A stretch of DNA of 64,000 nucleotides. Origin: Chlorobium sp. GTDB lineage: Bacteria; Bacteroidota; Chlorobiia; Chlorobiales; Chlorobiaceae. Positions 1-9,289 of this stretch are shown here, one piece after another; the first letter of the stretch is position 1, and the number at the start of each line of letters is the position of its first letter. The notes under the pieces were generated by a model, which saw only the letters and a program-made list of their open reading frames with translations, did not search any database and was not told the DNA's origin. A program made the position numbers and the translations under genes. The DNA is taken from assembly GCA_005862225.1 (NCBI GenBank), contig SZXV01000003.1, positions 1-64,000 of the forward strand. The letters run 5' to 3'.

Positions 1-30
1 AAGCATTTGAGAGTAACGGGGAGTTTGCTG

Positions 31-1404
31 TTATGCTTGCGGTGGAACAGGATGATCTTTCAGTACAGCAAGTGAGCGTTGCAGGAACTCTTCCGGTAGT
101 CGGTAGTCACTGATTTTGCCAGACAAAAAGGCATCATATCCCTGAAGATCCATCAGTCCATGGCCTGACCAGTTCATAAGAATGACCTTCTCCTTGCCCT
201 CCTCTTTTGCCTTTTTCGCTTCACGGATGGTCTGTGCGATGGCATGAGATGTTTCAGGTGCAGGGATAAATCCTTCGGTATGGGCAAACAGCAGGGCAGC
301 TTCGTAGCACTCCGTTTGAGGAATCGCGGTGGCCTCGATCAATCCCAACTGTTTGACGTGGCTTACCAGGGGTGACATGCCATGATAGCGCAAGCCTCCT
401 GCGTGAATGGCCGGTGGAATAAAGCCGTGGCCAAGGCTGTACATTGGCAGTAGCGGGGTCATTTTTGCCTCATCTCCGTTATCATACACGTATGGTCCTC
501 TGGTGAGCGTCGGGCAGGCTTCGGGCTCTGTTGCGATAATCTGAACCTCACGTCCATGGATTTTGTCGCAGATAAAGGGGAAGCTTATGCCTGCAAAGTT
601 TGAACCTCCACCGGCACAGCCGATAACGATATCAGGATAAAGGCTCACCTTTTCAAGCTGTTTACGAGCTTCAAGGCCGATAATGGTCTGGTGCAGCATC
701 ACATGGTTTAACACACTGCCAAGGGCGTAGCGTGTATCATCGCGCTGGACTGCCTGTTCAATGGCTTCGCTGATGGCAATGGCAAGGCTGCCCGGAGTAT
801 CGGGTGTCTCCTCCAGAATCCGTCGTCCTGTCTCGGTTTGTGTGCTTGGGCTGGCAATACACTCTGCCCCCCAGGTGTTCATCAAGATTTTGCGGAACGG
901 CTTCTGGTCGAAGCTGATGCGCACCATAAAAACTTTACAGTCGATACCGACAAGTTTGCAGCTCATCGCAAGGGCGCTTCCCCACTGGCCTGCGCCGGTT
1001 TCAGTGACGAGATGCTTAATGCCAAACTGCTTGTTGTACCATGCCTGGGGGACAGCGGAATTTGGTTTGTGGCTTCCTGCCGGTGATACACCCTCATTTT
1101 TATAAAAGATTTTTGCCGGAGTCTTCAGGGCAGCTTCCAGTCGGTGGGCCCGGTACAGTGGTGAGGGGCGCCAGAGTTTCAGGATTCCCTGCACCTCCTG
1201 TGGAATTTCAATCCACCGCTCAGTGCTCATCTCCTGCTCAATAAGGTTCATCGGAAATACCCTGGCAAGAGCATCAGGGCCGACAGGGTTGCCATCAGGC
1301 CCCAATGGTGGGGGCATCGGTGAAGGGAGATCAGCCTGGATATTGTACCACTGCCGTGGCATCTCATCCTCGCTCAACAGTATCTTTGTAAATTCCGAAC
1401 TCAT
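31..1404 (-). CDS. trpB2: Tryptophan synthase beta-like protein (TrpB2 type, PLP-dependent)
   Basis: 457-aa ORF; '[15 protein letters not shown]' PLP-lysine region, '[13 protein letters not shown]', '[11 protein letters not shown]' phosphate-binding loop; N-terminal extension typical of TrpB2. Confidence 0.88.
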   Translation of the reverse strand: MSSEFTKILLSEDEMPRQWYNIQADLPSPMPPPLGPDGNPVGPDALARVFPMNLIEQEMSTERWIEIPQEVQGILKLWRPSPLYRAHRLEAALKTPAKIFYKNEGVSPAGSHKPNSAVPQAWYNKQFGIKHLVTETGAGQWGSALAMSCKLVGIDCKVFMVRISFDQKPFRKILMNTWGAECIASPSTQTETGRRILEETPDTPGSLAIAISEAIEQAVQRDDTRYALGSVLNHVMLHQTIIGLEARKQLEKVSLYPDIVIGCAGGGSNFAGISFPFICDKIHGREVQIIATEPEACPTLTRGPYVYDNGDEAKMTPLLPMYSLGHGFIPPAIHAGGLRYHGMSPLVSHVKQLGLIEATAIPQTECYEAALLFAHTEGFIPAPETSHAIAQTIREAKKAKEEGKEKVILMNWSGHGLMDLQGYDAFLSGKISDYRLPEEFLQRSLAVLKDHPVPPQA

Positions 1405-1452
1405 GATGATGAAGGGTTTATTAGTTGGAAAGAGGCTGTCGAACAGGTCATA

Positions 1453-1749
1453 TCAGGTGATATAACCCCATTCCCTGAACTGCGGCTTCAAGTCCGCATC
1501 ATTTTTAAATGCCTGATAGTAGATGTATTCAGGTGCCAGATCAGCTCCATTAGGCCAAACAAGAGTTTCAAGCTCTTTATCCACGATAAAGGAAGAAAAT
1601 GTCGATGTGTCTGCCAATGGCCTGAATACCGGGCCTTTCAGCGCATCAGCCAAGTCTGCAACTCCTTCCCGGCCATTATTGAAGACAACTTTTATTTTGT
1701 AGTCGCCAAGATATCGTGCATTCGTTACATGAAGAAACATCGTTATCAC
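1453..1749 (-). CDS. DUF2442-like small protein (start may be ATG at 1740)
   Basis: 98 aa, 'YLGDYKIKVVFNNGREGVADLADAL' pattern; 4-nt overlap (GTGA) with the upstream DUF4160 ORF. Confidence 0.7.
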   Translation of the reverse strand: MITMFLHVTNARYLGDYKIKVVFNNGREGVADLADALKGPVFRPLADTSTFSSFIVDKELETLVWPNGADLAPEYIYYQAFKNDADLKPQFREWGYIT

Positions 1750-2051
1750 TCCAGAGGGTCAATTTGATTTGGCTCTTCATTGTTTTTGCAACGAGTCCAA
1801 TTGTCGATTAATTCATCCTTGTGAAGCTCATACCATTCAAGAATATGATGGAGAGCCCGTTTCGGGAATTTGCCAGCCACAATACCGGTCAGAACTTCCA
1901 CAGTAATTTCGTATCCCGAATATTTGGCATGAAAATGCGGGGGAGAGTGATCATCCCAGTACATGGCTATGATGATTCCAAGGAATCTGCTGATTATTGG
2001 CATCTCTCTTTTCTTGCCTTGTTTCTCAACACCGGTATAAAGTTTATGCAA
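1746..2051 (-). CDS. DUF4160-like small protein
   Basis: 'PIISRFLGIIIAMYWDDHSPPHFHAKYSGYE...EWYELHKDELIDNW' signature; paired with DUF2442. Confidence 0.78.
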   Translation of the reverse strand: MHKLYTGVEKQGKKREMPIISRFLGIIIAMYWDDHSPPHFHAKYSGYEITVEVLTGIVAGKFPKRALHHILEWYELHKDELIDNWTRCKNNEEPNQIDPLE

Positions 2052-2131
2052 AGCATGAGAGCGCTAAATTTCGATACGATGGATTTCAGAAGAGCTTGCC
2101 TTCATGCGATAAAAATTGAAATATCCATGTG

Positions 2132-2217
2132 TGCCGAAGACGGGAATCGAACCCGTACGTCCATTGCTGAACACGGGATTTTAAGTCCCGGGCGTCTACC
2201 AGTTCCGCCACTTCGGC
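2132..2217 (-). tRNA. tRNA-Leu (anticodon UAA)
   Basis: Reverse complement GCCGAAGTGGCGGAACTGGTAGACGCCCGGGACTTAAAATCCCGTG...GGGTTCGATTCCCGTCTTCGGCA: acceptor stem GCCGAAG/CTTCGGC, anticodon stem GGGA/TCCC with loop CTTAAAA, long variable arm, T-loop GGTTCGATTCC. Confidence 0.96.
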
Positions 2218-2322
2218 AAGTCATTGCTCACTGACATGGCAAGCAATTTACCATCTTCGTACTTTTTCCCAAAAAAATAAATCTTTCGTACCCCGCCTCG
2301 TTTGATTATAAGATGGAAGGTG

Positions 2323-3390
2323 TTATGCGCTGAAATGGTCGAACCCCTTTATCGACTCCAGATCGATTTTCATGCCATACATATCGCAAAGATGGATGCC
2401 CGAATCCGGGTCGGTCATCTCTCCTATGACCGATATTGCTTTGTTATCGGCTATTGTTTGGTATTTCTCTTTCGAGAGGGTAAAGAGTAACTGGTAATCT
2501 TCGCCGCCGGTGAGCGCCCAGGTGAGAGCGTCATCCTGCAGCTCATCAGCGATCCTGCGTGTACTTGCGTGGATTGGAATATGGTTTTCATGAATCAAAG
2601 CGCCTGTGTTTGAATGGCGACAGAGATGCTGGAGGTCGGAGCTGAGCCCATCGGAGATGTCAATCATCGAAGATGGATGAAGATGTTTGGCATGGAAAAG
2701 CCTGACGATCTCGATTCGGGCAAGGGGCAGCAACTGCTGTTGTATCGCTTCACGGTACTCATTCAGGTCACTGATCACGCTTTTGGTATAGGGCTCGTTG
2801 TTTTCGATATGGTTCAGCATGATCTCTTTTTCGCGCATGAGCAGTTTCAGTCCAGCCGCAGCGCCGCCAAGCGATCCGGTTACACAGACTAAATCTCCAG
2901 GCTTGGCCCCACTTCTGCGGGTGATGAGTTCAGGCGAAACTTCGCCGATCATGGTGACGGAAATGACCAGACCGGATCGTGATGATGAGGTGTCGCCGCC
3001 CGCAATGGCAAGGCCATACTCTTTTGCGGCATGACTCATGCCGATGTAGAGCTCTTCTATCATGGTCACCGGGAATGATGCTGGCACGGCGATTGAGACC
3101 AGCGCGTAGCGGGGGAGCGCATTCATGGCGCAGATATCGGAAACATTGACACTTATCGCCTTGCTTCCGAGATGTTTCAGCGGGGTTGTCAGCAGATCAA
3201 AGTGCACCTGTTCGGCAAGAATATCGGTTGTCGATACCTGCAGCAGTTCTGCTGAAGGCCGGAAAACGGCACAGTCGTCACCGATTCCGGTCAGCAGCTC
3301 TGGAACAGCAGGCAGGGTTGGGGCAACAAGAGAGGCGATTCTCTCGATCAGACCAAATTCCCCGATTTCCGGTATTGCTGTAAATGGCAT
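2323..3390 (-). CDS. thiL: Thiamine-monophosphate kinase
   Basis: 355 aa; 'GIGDDCAVF', 'GGDTSSSRSGLVISVTMIGEV', 'DISDGLSSDLQHLC', 'GGEDYQLLFTL' motifs. Confidence 0.93.
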   Translation of the reverse strand: MPFTAIPEIGEFGLIERIASLVAPTLPAVPELLTGIGDDCAVFRPSAELLQVSTTDILAEQVHFDLLTTPLKHLGSKAISVNVSDICAMNALPRYALVSIAVPASFPVTMIEELYIGMSHAAKEYGLAIAGGDTSSSRSGLVISVTMIGEVSPELITRRSGAKPGDLVCVTGSLGGAAAGLKLLMREKEIMLNHIENNEPYTKSVISDLNEYREAIQQQLLPLARIEIVRLFHAKHLHPSSMIDISDGLSSDLQHLCRHSNTGALIHENHIPIHASTRRIADELQDDALTWALTGGEDYQLLFTLSKEKYQTIADNKAISVIGEMTDPDSGIHLCDMYGMKIDLESIKGFDHFSA

Positions 3391-3500
3391 ATTTTTGAGT
3401 AAATTAAATTTCGTGCAGAGATTCTTATGTCTGACTCTGGTGGCGCACCAGAGGACGGAGGTACAACTCTTCTTAATAACAGGAATAATATCTGCTTTTT

Positions 3501-4445
3501 ATGGGTTTTTTTGACAAGTTCAAACTGACAAGGCTTAAAGAGGGGCTCGAAAAAACCCGGGACACCCTTCGTGAAAAGCTTTCTGTTATTACAAAAGGAA
3601 AAACAGAGATTGATGACGAGTTCCTTGAGGAGCTTGAGACTATTCTTGTTTCAGCCGATGTCGGGGTGGAGACCACTCTCGGGATCGTTGAGGCTATTAC
3701 AGAGCGTGCTAAAAAGGAGACGTACCACTCTGAAGCGGAGCTGAACAAGATGCTGATGGATGAGATTCAGGAGATGCTCGAAGAGACGGGACAGGATCAT
3801 CCGCTTGACTTTGATGCGTCGCTTCCAGCCAAACCTTACGTTATTTTGATTGTCGGCGTGAATGGCGCCGGCAAGACCACCAGCGTTGCCAAGTTGGCCC
3901 ATAATTACGATAAGGCCGGGAAAAAAGTGATTATAGCGGCTGCCGATACCTTCCGCGCAGCGGCTTATGAGCAGCTTCAGATATGGGCAGACAGGGCTGG
4001 TGTTCCGATGATTGGCCAGGCACAGGGTTCGGATCCGGCGTCTGTTGTCTATGATGCAGTCAGCGCTGCGGTTTCCAGAAATGCCGATGTTGTGCTGGTT
4101 GATACTGCCGGGCGACTGCATAATAAAAGCCATCTGATGGAGGAGCTTGCCAAGATCATGCGTGTCGCGAAAAAGAGGATTCCTGAAGCGCCGCATGAGG
4201 TGCTGCTTGTTCTTGATGGCACAACCGGGCAGAATGCCGTGCAGCAGGCAAGGGAGTTTACACGCTTTGTCAATGTGACGGGACTTGTGGTGACCAAGCT
4301 TGACGGAACGGCAAAGGGCGGGATTGTGCTCTCGATTTCACGTGAGCTGAAGCTTCCGGTCAAATATATCGGTGTGGGTGAAAAAATTGATGATCTTCAG
4401 TTGTTTGACCGTGCAGAGTTTGTTTCGGCGTTGCTTGGTCGTTAG
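3501..4445 (+). CDS. ftsY: Signal recognition particle receptor FtsY
   Basis: 'GVNGAGKTTSVAKLA', 'DTFRAAAYEQLQIW', 'VDTAGRLHNKSHLMEEL', 'TKLDGTAKGG' SRP GTPase motifs. Confidence 0.96.
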   Translation: MGFFDKFKLTRLKEGLEKTRDTLREKLSVITKGKTEIDDEFLEELETILVSADVGVETTLGIVEAITERAKKETYHSEAELNKMLMDEIQEMLEETGQDHPLDFDASLPAKPYVILIVGVNGAGKTTSVAKLAHNYDKAGKKVIIAAADTFRAAAYEQLQIWADRAGVPMIGQAQGSDPASVVYDAVSAAVSRNADVVLVDTAGRLHNKSHLMEELAKIMRVAKKRIPEAPHEVLLVLDGTTGQNAVQQAREFTRFVNVTGLVVTKLDGTAKGGIVLSISRELKLPVKYIGVGEKIDDLQLFDRAEFVSALLGR

Positions 4446-4673
4446 AGACATTCATCGTTGTTTTGGCGCTTATGCCGGAAAAGTATTGTTCTCTGTTGGT
4501 GATAGCGAGGTCAGGATGATAGAGAAGCCAGTGCGGGATTTATTGTCAAAAATGGTAAACTCTACACTTGAACATTGTTTTTTGTTGTTTTTGATGCAAT
4601 ATTCAGTCCGTTAAAACTGTAATTGAGAACAGGTGCAGGTGCTTGAAATATTTGTACCAGATGTTGATTGCTG

Positions 4674-5336
4674 ATGAAAGAGTCGGAAAAAGGTCAGGCA
4701 CTCAGGCATCGGGAGATGGTTGAAACGCTGAGACGGTATGGGATTGCCGATCAGCGGGTTCTTGATGCTTTTCAGAAGGTACAGCGTCACCTTTTTTTTG
4801 AAAGGGATGCTACGGATTCAGCTTATGATGACGGTGCCTATTCGATAGGGTTTGGTCAGACTATTTCCCAGCCGTACACGGTTGCATATATGACCACTCT
4901 GCTCGTTGAACGCGTTCCTTCAGGAAAAGTTCTGGAAATCGGGACAGGATCAGGATATCAGGCAGCCATTTTAGATGCACTCGGTTATTCTGTTTTTACT
5001 ATAGAGCGGATTGTGGAACTTTATGAAAGGGCAGTAAAACTCTTTTCAAGGCTTGGGCTCAACATAACCTGCCGTTTTGGAGACGGGACGCTGGGCTGGG
5101 ATGATGAGGCGCCTTTTGATGGTATTGTGGTCACTGCGGGAGCGCCTGGTGAACCAAAGTTGTTGATGTGCCAGCTTGCAGAGAATGGTAGTATGATTAT
5201 TCCCCTTGGTAATGCTGCTTTACAAGAGATGACGGTGATGACAAGGGAGGGTGATATGTTCAGGAGAGAGGTTTTTCAGCGCTTTTCTTTTGTGCCGCTG
5301 GTCGGCAGGGAAGGATGGCATAACACGGTTTTTTAA
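4674..5336 (+). CDS. pcm: Protein-L-isoaspartate O-methyltransferase
   Basis: 'QTISQPYTVAYMT', 'VLEIGTGSGYQAAIL', 'FDGIVVTAGAP'; ATG at 4674 preferred over the TTG start in the ORF track. Confidence 0.92.
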   Translation: MKESEKGQALRHREMVETLRRYGIADQRVLDAFQKVQRHLFFERDATDSAYDDGAYSIGFGQTISQPYTVAYMTTLLVERVPSGKVLEIGTGSGYQAAILDALGYSVFTIERIVELYERAVKLFSRLGLNITCRFGDGTLGWDDEAPFDGIVVTAGAPGEPKLLMCQLAENGSMIIPLGNAALQEMTVMTREGDMFRREVFQRFSFVPLVGREGWHNTVF

Positions 5337-5362
5337 CAACACTCTTAATGAAGGAATAAACT

Positions 5363-7465
5363 ATGGCTGTAATGTCCAGCTTGCGGGATAAGACCCATAT
5401 TATACTTTACACTCTTTTGGGTGCTTTTCTTGCCTTGATTATTTTTGAATGGGGAATGAATTTTTCAGGATTTACCGGTAAGGCCAACGTTGCCGGTAAG
5501 GTCAATGGCAAGTCTATTTCCTTTAGTCAGTATGATGAGGTCTACAAAGCGGTTACAGAGAATTTTCGAAGAACCAGTCCAAATGCAGAGCTGACCCCTG
5601 AAGTTGAACTCAATCTTCAGGAACAGGCATGGAATGGTGTGGTGGATCAGACCTTGCTTGATCAGCAGTTTGAAAAATTCGGCATTGACCTTCAGGACAG
5701 GGAGGTTGTTGAGGCTTTCGACAGTCCGATACCACCTATGGTTATTCGCCAGAATTTTTCTGATCCTGCGACGGGAATGATTGATCGCAAAAAGCTGGAG
5801 AGTGCCCGGAGCGATCCCCGCAACAAGGAGTTATGGATGCAGATTGAAAAAGTTGTTCGTCGTGAGCTCAAGGTGAACAAGCTGATCAACGCTCTTCAAA
5901 CTCTGGAACATGTGACCGATCGGGAGCTGGGGGATATTGTTACCAGACATTTTTCACTCTTTTCTGCTTCTTTTATTCCGTTCCCTTTGAGCTTTGCTGG
6001 CGATGACAGTAAATTTATTGTCAAGGAGGACGAGGTAAAAAAATATTTTGATGAGCATAAGGAGCTGTTCAGACAGGTGCCATCACGCAAAGCTGATTTT
6101 GTCTTTTTCCCCTTGATTCCATCATCGAAAGACAGTCTGGCAGTTCGTAATGAGCTGGCAACGATTCGAGCCGAGTTTTCCGGGTCGGTCAATGATAGCG
6201 ACTATGTTAAATTGCAGAGCGATCGTCCGACGGGTATCAATGTGCCGTATACCCGCGCTGATTTTTCTCCAGCGGCCGGGATGGCTCTTTTTAATGCTTC
6301 CAATCTCAAGCCGGGGACAATGGTTGGTCCTCTGGCCGATCGTGGGGAATACCGGCTGATCAAGATCAGGCAGGTGACCTCTGCTGCTCAGCCTGTGGCA
6401 AGAGCATCGCATATTCTTTTGCGTTTCAATCCTGCGAGCAGTGATGATGTCCAGAAAGTTCGGGAGCTTTCCATCCTTATTTATCAGCAGCTTCAGGCTG
6501 GAGTTCCTTTTGAGGAGCTGGCGAAAAAATATTCGGCTGACCTTGGTAGTGCTGTCAATGGAGGAGATATTGGATGGTTCAGCAAGGATCGTATGGTGCC
6601 CGCCTTTTCTGCGGCAGTTTTCAGTGCCAGCCCGGGCGCTATTCTCAGACCGGTACAGACGCAGTTTGGGCTGCATATTATCAAGGTGACTGGTTTTGAC
6701 AGGACGGCGGTGGTCTGTTCCGAGATTGTCAGAACGATAAGGCCATCATCAGAAACGGTAGACAGTGAGCGTCGTCGTGCTATGGCGTTTCAGCTTGGTG
6801 CCAAGGATAAAGGTTTCGACAAGAGCGTTACTGCAGAAAAGCTGCATATCGAAAAGACTGGCGATTTTGGACGGCATACCTTGATTGATCAGATTGGCTA
6901 TAGTGACAAGATAGCCGCTTATGCTTTCAAGGCGAAAGAGGGTGATCTTTCAGACGTTATTGAGACGGCCAAAGGATTTTATGTTATCCGTCTGACTGGT
7001 AAAAATGATACAGGATACCGTTTGCTCGACAAGGATCTGAAGGCTGCTATTTCATCCCAACTGATGCGGGAAAAGAAAGAAGATGTTCTGGCGCAAAAGC
7101 TTGCGGCAATGAAAGGGCCTGGTATGACGCTTGAAAAGATAGCGGCGACCAATCCGGCGTTGCGTATGGTTACAGCCGACAGTATTCGGTGGCGTGACGG
7201 ATTTATTCCAGGTTACGGTGTTGACCCTGCTCTTGTTGAAGGTATGTCCGGACTTGTGCCCGGAAAGCTCTCTTCACCCGTAAAAACAAGTGAAGGATAT
7301 GCTCTTGTCCAGCTTCGGGGGAAATTTCTTCCCGCAGGGCTCAATATAGCAGGTGAAAAAAGCAGGCTTGCTCCTCAACTGCTTCGCGCAAAACATGAGC
7401 AGCTCTTTTCCGAGTATTTTGCTTCATTACGCAAAAATGCGAAAATAGAGGACTTGCGGCCCTGA
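5363..7465 (+). CDS. Peptidylprolyl isomerase, SurA/PpiD-like, with N-terminal membrane anchor
   Basis: N-terminal TM 'IILYTLLGAFLALIIFEWGM', SurA_N-like region, parvulin domain 'ARASHILLRF...SADLGSAVNGGDIGWFSKDRMVPAF...PVQTQFGLHIIKV'. Confidence 0.88.
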   Translation: MAVMSSLRDKTHIILYTLLGAFLALIIFEWGMNFSGFTGKANVAGKVNGKSISFSQYDEVYKAVTENFRRTSPNAELTPEVELNLQEQAWNGVVDQTLLDQQFEKFGIDLQDREVVEAFDSPIPPMVIRQNFSDPATGMIDRKKLESARSDPRNKELWMQIEKVVRRELKVNKLINALQTLEHVTDRELGDIVTRHFSLFSASFIPFPLSFAGDDSKFIVKEDEVKKYFDEHKELFRQVPSRKADFVFFPLIPSSKDSLAVRNELATIRAEFSGSVNDSDYVKLQSDRPTGINVPYTRADFSPAAGMALFNASNLKPGTMVGPLADRGEYRLIKIRQVTSAAQPVARASHILLRFNPASSDDVQKVRELSILIYQQLQAGVPFEELAKKYSADLGSAVNGGDIGWFSKDRMVPAFSAAVFSASPGAILRPVQTQFGLHIIKVTGFDRTAVVCSEIVRTIRPSSETVDSERRRAMAFQLGAKDKGFDKSVTAEKLHIEKTGDFGRHTLIDQIGYSDKIAAYAFKAKEGDLSDVIETAKGFYVIRLTGKNDTGYRLLDKDLKAAISSQLMREKKEDVLAQKLAAMKGPGMTLEKIAATNPALRMVTADSIRWRDGFIPGYGVDPALVEGMSGLVPGKLSSPVKTSEGYALVQLRGKFLPAGLNIAGEKSRLAPQLLRAKHEQLFSEYFASLRKNAKIEDLRP

Positions 7466-7489
7466 GTTCGTTACTGCTCCCTCACACTC

Positions 7490-9280
7490 TCATTCATGTG
7501 CTGCCTGGAAATCTTCCAGGCAGGCCTTGATTGCTGATGAAGTATCCAGCCTCAGGCATTGATTGGCAAGAGCTTCAGTTTCAGCAATTGAAAAGTGCGA
7601 TACCATTGATTTCAGTGTCGCGATATCCGAGGTGACAACGCTGAATTTTCTCAATCCGCATCCTAAAAGAAAGGGAAGAGCGAGAGGGTCAGAACCCATA
7701 TCTCCACAAATCATCACTTTGCAGTGATTGTTATACGCAGTCCTGATTATCCGGTGCAGTTGCCTGATAATGGCCGGATGAAATTTTTCAAAAAGATCCT
7801 GCACAATAACATTGTTTCTGTCCACCGCCAGGGTATACTGCGTAAGGTCATTGGTTCCGATGCTTATAAAATCAACACATCTTGTTATTTCATCAATGAT
7901 CTCCACGGCAGCAGGCAGCTCTATCATTGCACCTACACCCGGTTTTTCAAGTTGGTCATCTGTTTCCCGCAACAGATCACTGTAGTGCCTGTCGACTGCG
8001 GCCTGAACATTTCTGATCTCTTCGAGAGACATGATCATGGGAATCAGAATATCGATATTGCCATGTTTGTTTGCCTTGATGACGGCCCTGACCTGTGCGT
8101 CAAGAATTTCCGGCAGATCTATCAGAATACGGATTCCCCTCCAGCCAAGATTTGGATTTGGCTCCTTGACCGGCGAATAGATTAGTTTGTCACCGCCAAT
8201 ATCAAACAGACGGATATCAAGAGGCATTGGAGCTATTGCTTCAGCCATTTCAAGGTAACAGGCGTACTGCTCTGACTCCCTGGGGACTTTTGTGCCTTCG
8301 GTGAAAAGGTTTTCGCTTCTGAACAGGCCCACTCCTTCGGCTCCTGCTGTTGTCAGGCCGAGCGTCTCTTCCTTGAAGTCAATATTGGCATAAAAGGTTA
8401 TTCTGACACCACATTTGGTGGTCGCCGGAAGCTCTGCCCGGGAAGAAGAGTCGTCTTCATTTTTTTTCTCTGACTCTTTTTTCCTGAGATATTGCTCGAC
8501 CGTTTTCTCTTCAGGGTTTGTAATAACGGCGCCTGTACTTCCATCAATGATCATCTGCATGCCAGTGGCGACCTTTGTGGAGAGGTTGCCAAGCCCGACG
8601 ACGATTGGAATATTGAGTGACTTGCAGATCAGCGAAATATGAGAGGTTTTTCCTCCTGAATCGGTCACAAATCCCTTGACATTGCTGCGGCTCAACAGAA
8701 TGATATCGGCCGAAGAGAGATTGTCAGACGAAACGATGACTCCTTCGGGTATCCAGGAGTGCAGCTTTCTGATGTGCAGGTTTCTGATAATCCGGTTTTT
8801 GATATCAAGCAGATCATCAGCCCGATCCTGAAAAATGACCTCTTCTGAGTTTTTAAACTTTTGCAGATACTGGTCAAACTCCTCTTCGATAACAAGATGC
8901 GCCCCCTTTCGTTCCGATCTGATACGGTTGGCAATGGTATTGATCAATATCGGATCGTGAAGCATCATGATTTGGGCCTGGAAAAGATTTGAATAGCTTT
9001 TTCCAAGTTTTCTGATCGTGACGTGTTCAATTTTTTTTAGCTCATGTTCAGATCGGTTCAACGCGGAACGAAATTTTTCGATCTCTTCACTGATGTTTTT
9101 GTCGGTCAGTTCCCGGATCTCATGTTTACTTTCCTCCTTGATAAACGCATAGCACTCCCCTATCGCAATGCCTTTCGATGCTCCAATTCCTTCGTATGTT
9201 GTTTCGGGGCCTATGATTGGTGGTGGCACCGGTCTTGATGTTCTGTTTCCAGAGTTTGGTAGCTGTGTGTTGTCCTGCAT
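7490..9280 (-). CDS. ptsI: Phosphoenolpyruvate-protein phosphotransferase (PTS Enzyme I)
   Basis: 'GGKTSHISLICKSLNIPIVVGLG' phospho-His region, 'GAEGVGLFRSENLF', 'RLFDIGGDK', 'GAMIELPAAVEIIDEI', 'DFISIGTNDLTQYTLAVDR', 'MICGDMGSDPLALPFLLGCGLRKFSV'. Confidence 0.93.
   Translation of the reverse strand: MQDNTQLPNSGNRTSRPVPPPIIGPETTYEGIGASKGIAIGECYAFIKEESKHEIRELTDKNISEEIEKFRSALNRSEHELKKIEHVTIRKLGKSYSNLFQAQIMMLHDPILINTIANRIRSERKGAHLVIEEEFDQYLQKFKNSEEVIFQDRADDLLDIKNRIIRNLHIRKLHSWIPEGVIVSSDNLSSADIILLSRSNVKGFVTDSGGKTSHISLICKSLNIPIVVGLGNLSTKVATGMQMIIDGSTGAVITNPEEKTVEQYLRKKESEKKNEDDSSSRAELPATTKCGVRITFYANIDFKEETLGLTTAGAEGVGLFRSENLFTEGTKVPRESEQYACYLEMAEAIAPMPLDIRLFDIGGDKLIYSPVKEPNPNLGWRGIRILIDLPEILDAQVRAVIKANKHGNIDILIPMIMSLEEIRNVQAAVDRHYSDLLRETDDQLEKPGVGAMIELPAAVEIIDEITRCVDFISIGTNDLTQYTLAVDRNNVIVQDLFEKFHPAIIRQLHRIIRTAYNNHCKVMICGDMGSDPLALPFLLGCGLRKFSVVTSDIATLKSMVSHFSIAETEALANQCLRLDTSSAIKACLEDFQAAHE
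7501..7523. other. Perfect inverted repeat / hairpin (10-bp stem, 3-nt loop)
   Basis: CTGCCTGGAA-ATC-TTCCAGGCAG; inside the last codons of ptsI, between convergent ppiD-like and ptsI ends. Confidence 0.9.
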
Positions 9281-9289
9281 AATAATGTG

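Noticed and set aside
1821-2234. 137-aa + strand ORF running through the tRNA-Leu
   Set aside because: Antisense to both DUF4160 and the tRNA; the peptide 'CAEDGNRTRTSIAEHGI' is the typical artefact of translating an antisense tRNA.
3651-4196. 181-aa minus-strand ORF inside ftsY
   Set aside because: Antisense shadow of a strongly conserved ftsY; no recognisable features.
6122-6676. 184-aa minus-strand ORF inside the ppiD-like gene
   Set aside because: Antisense to an intact parvulin-domain gene; no motifs.
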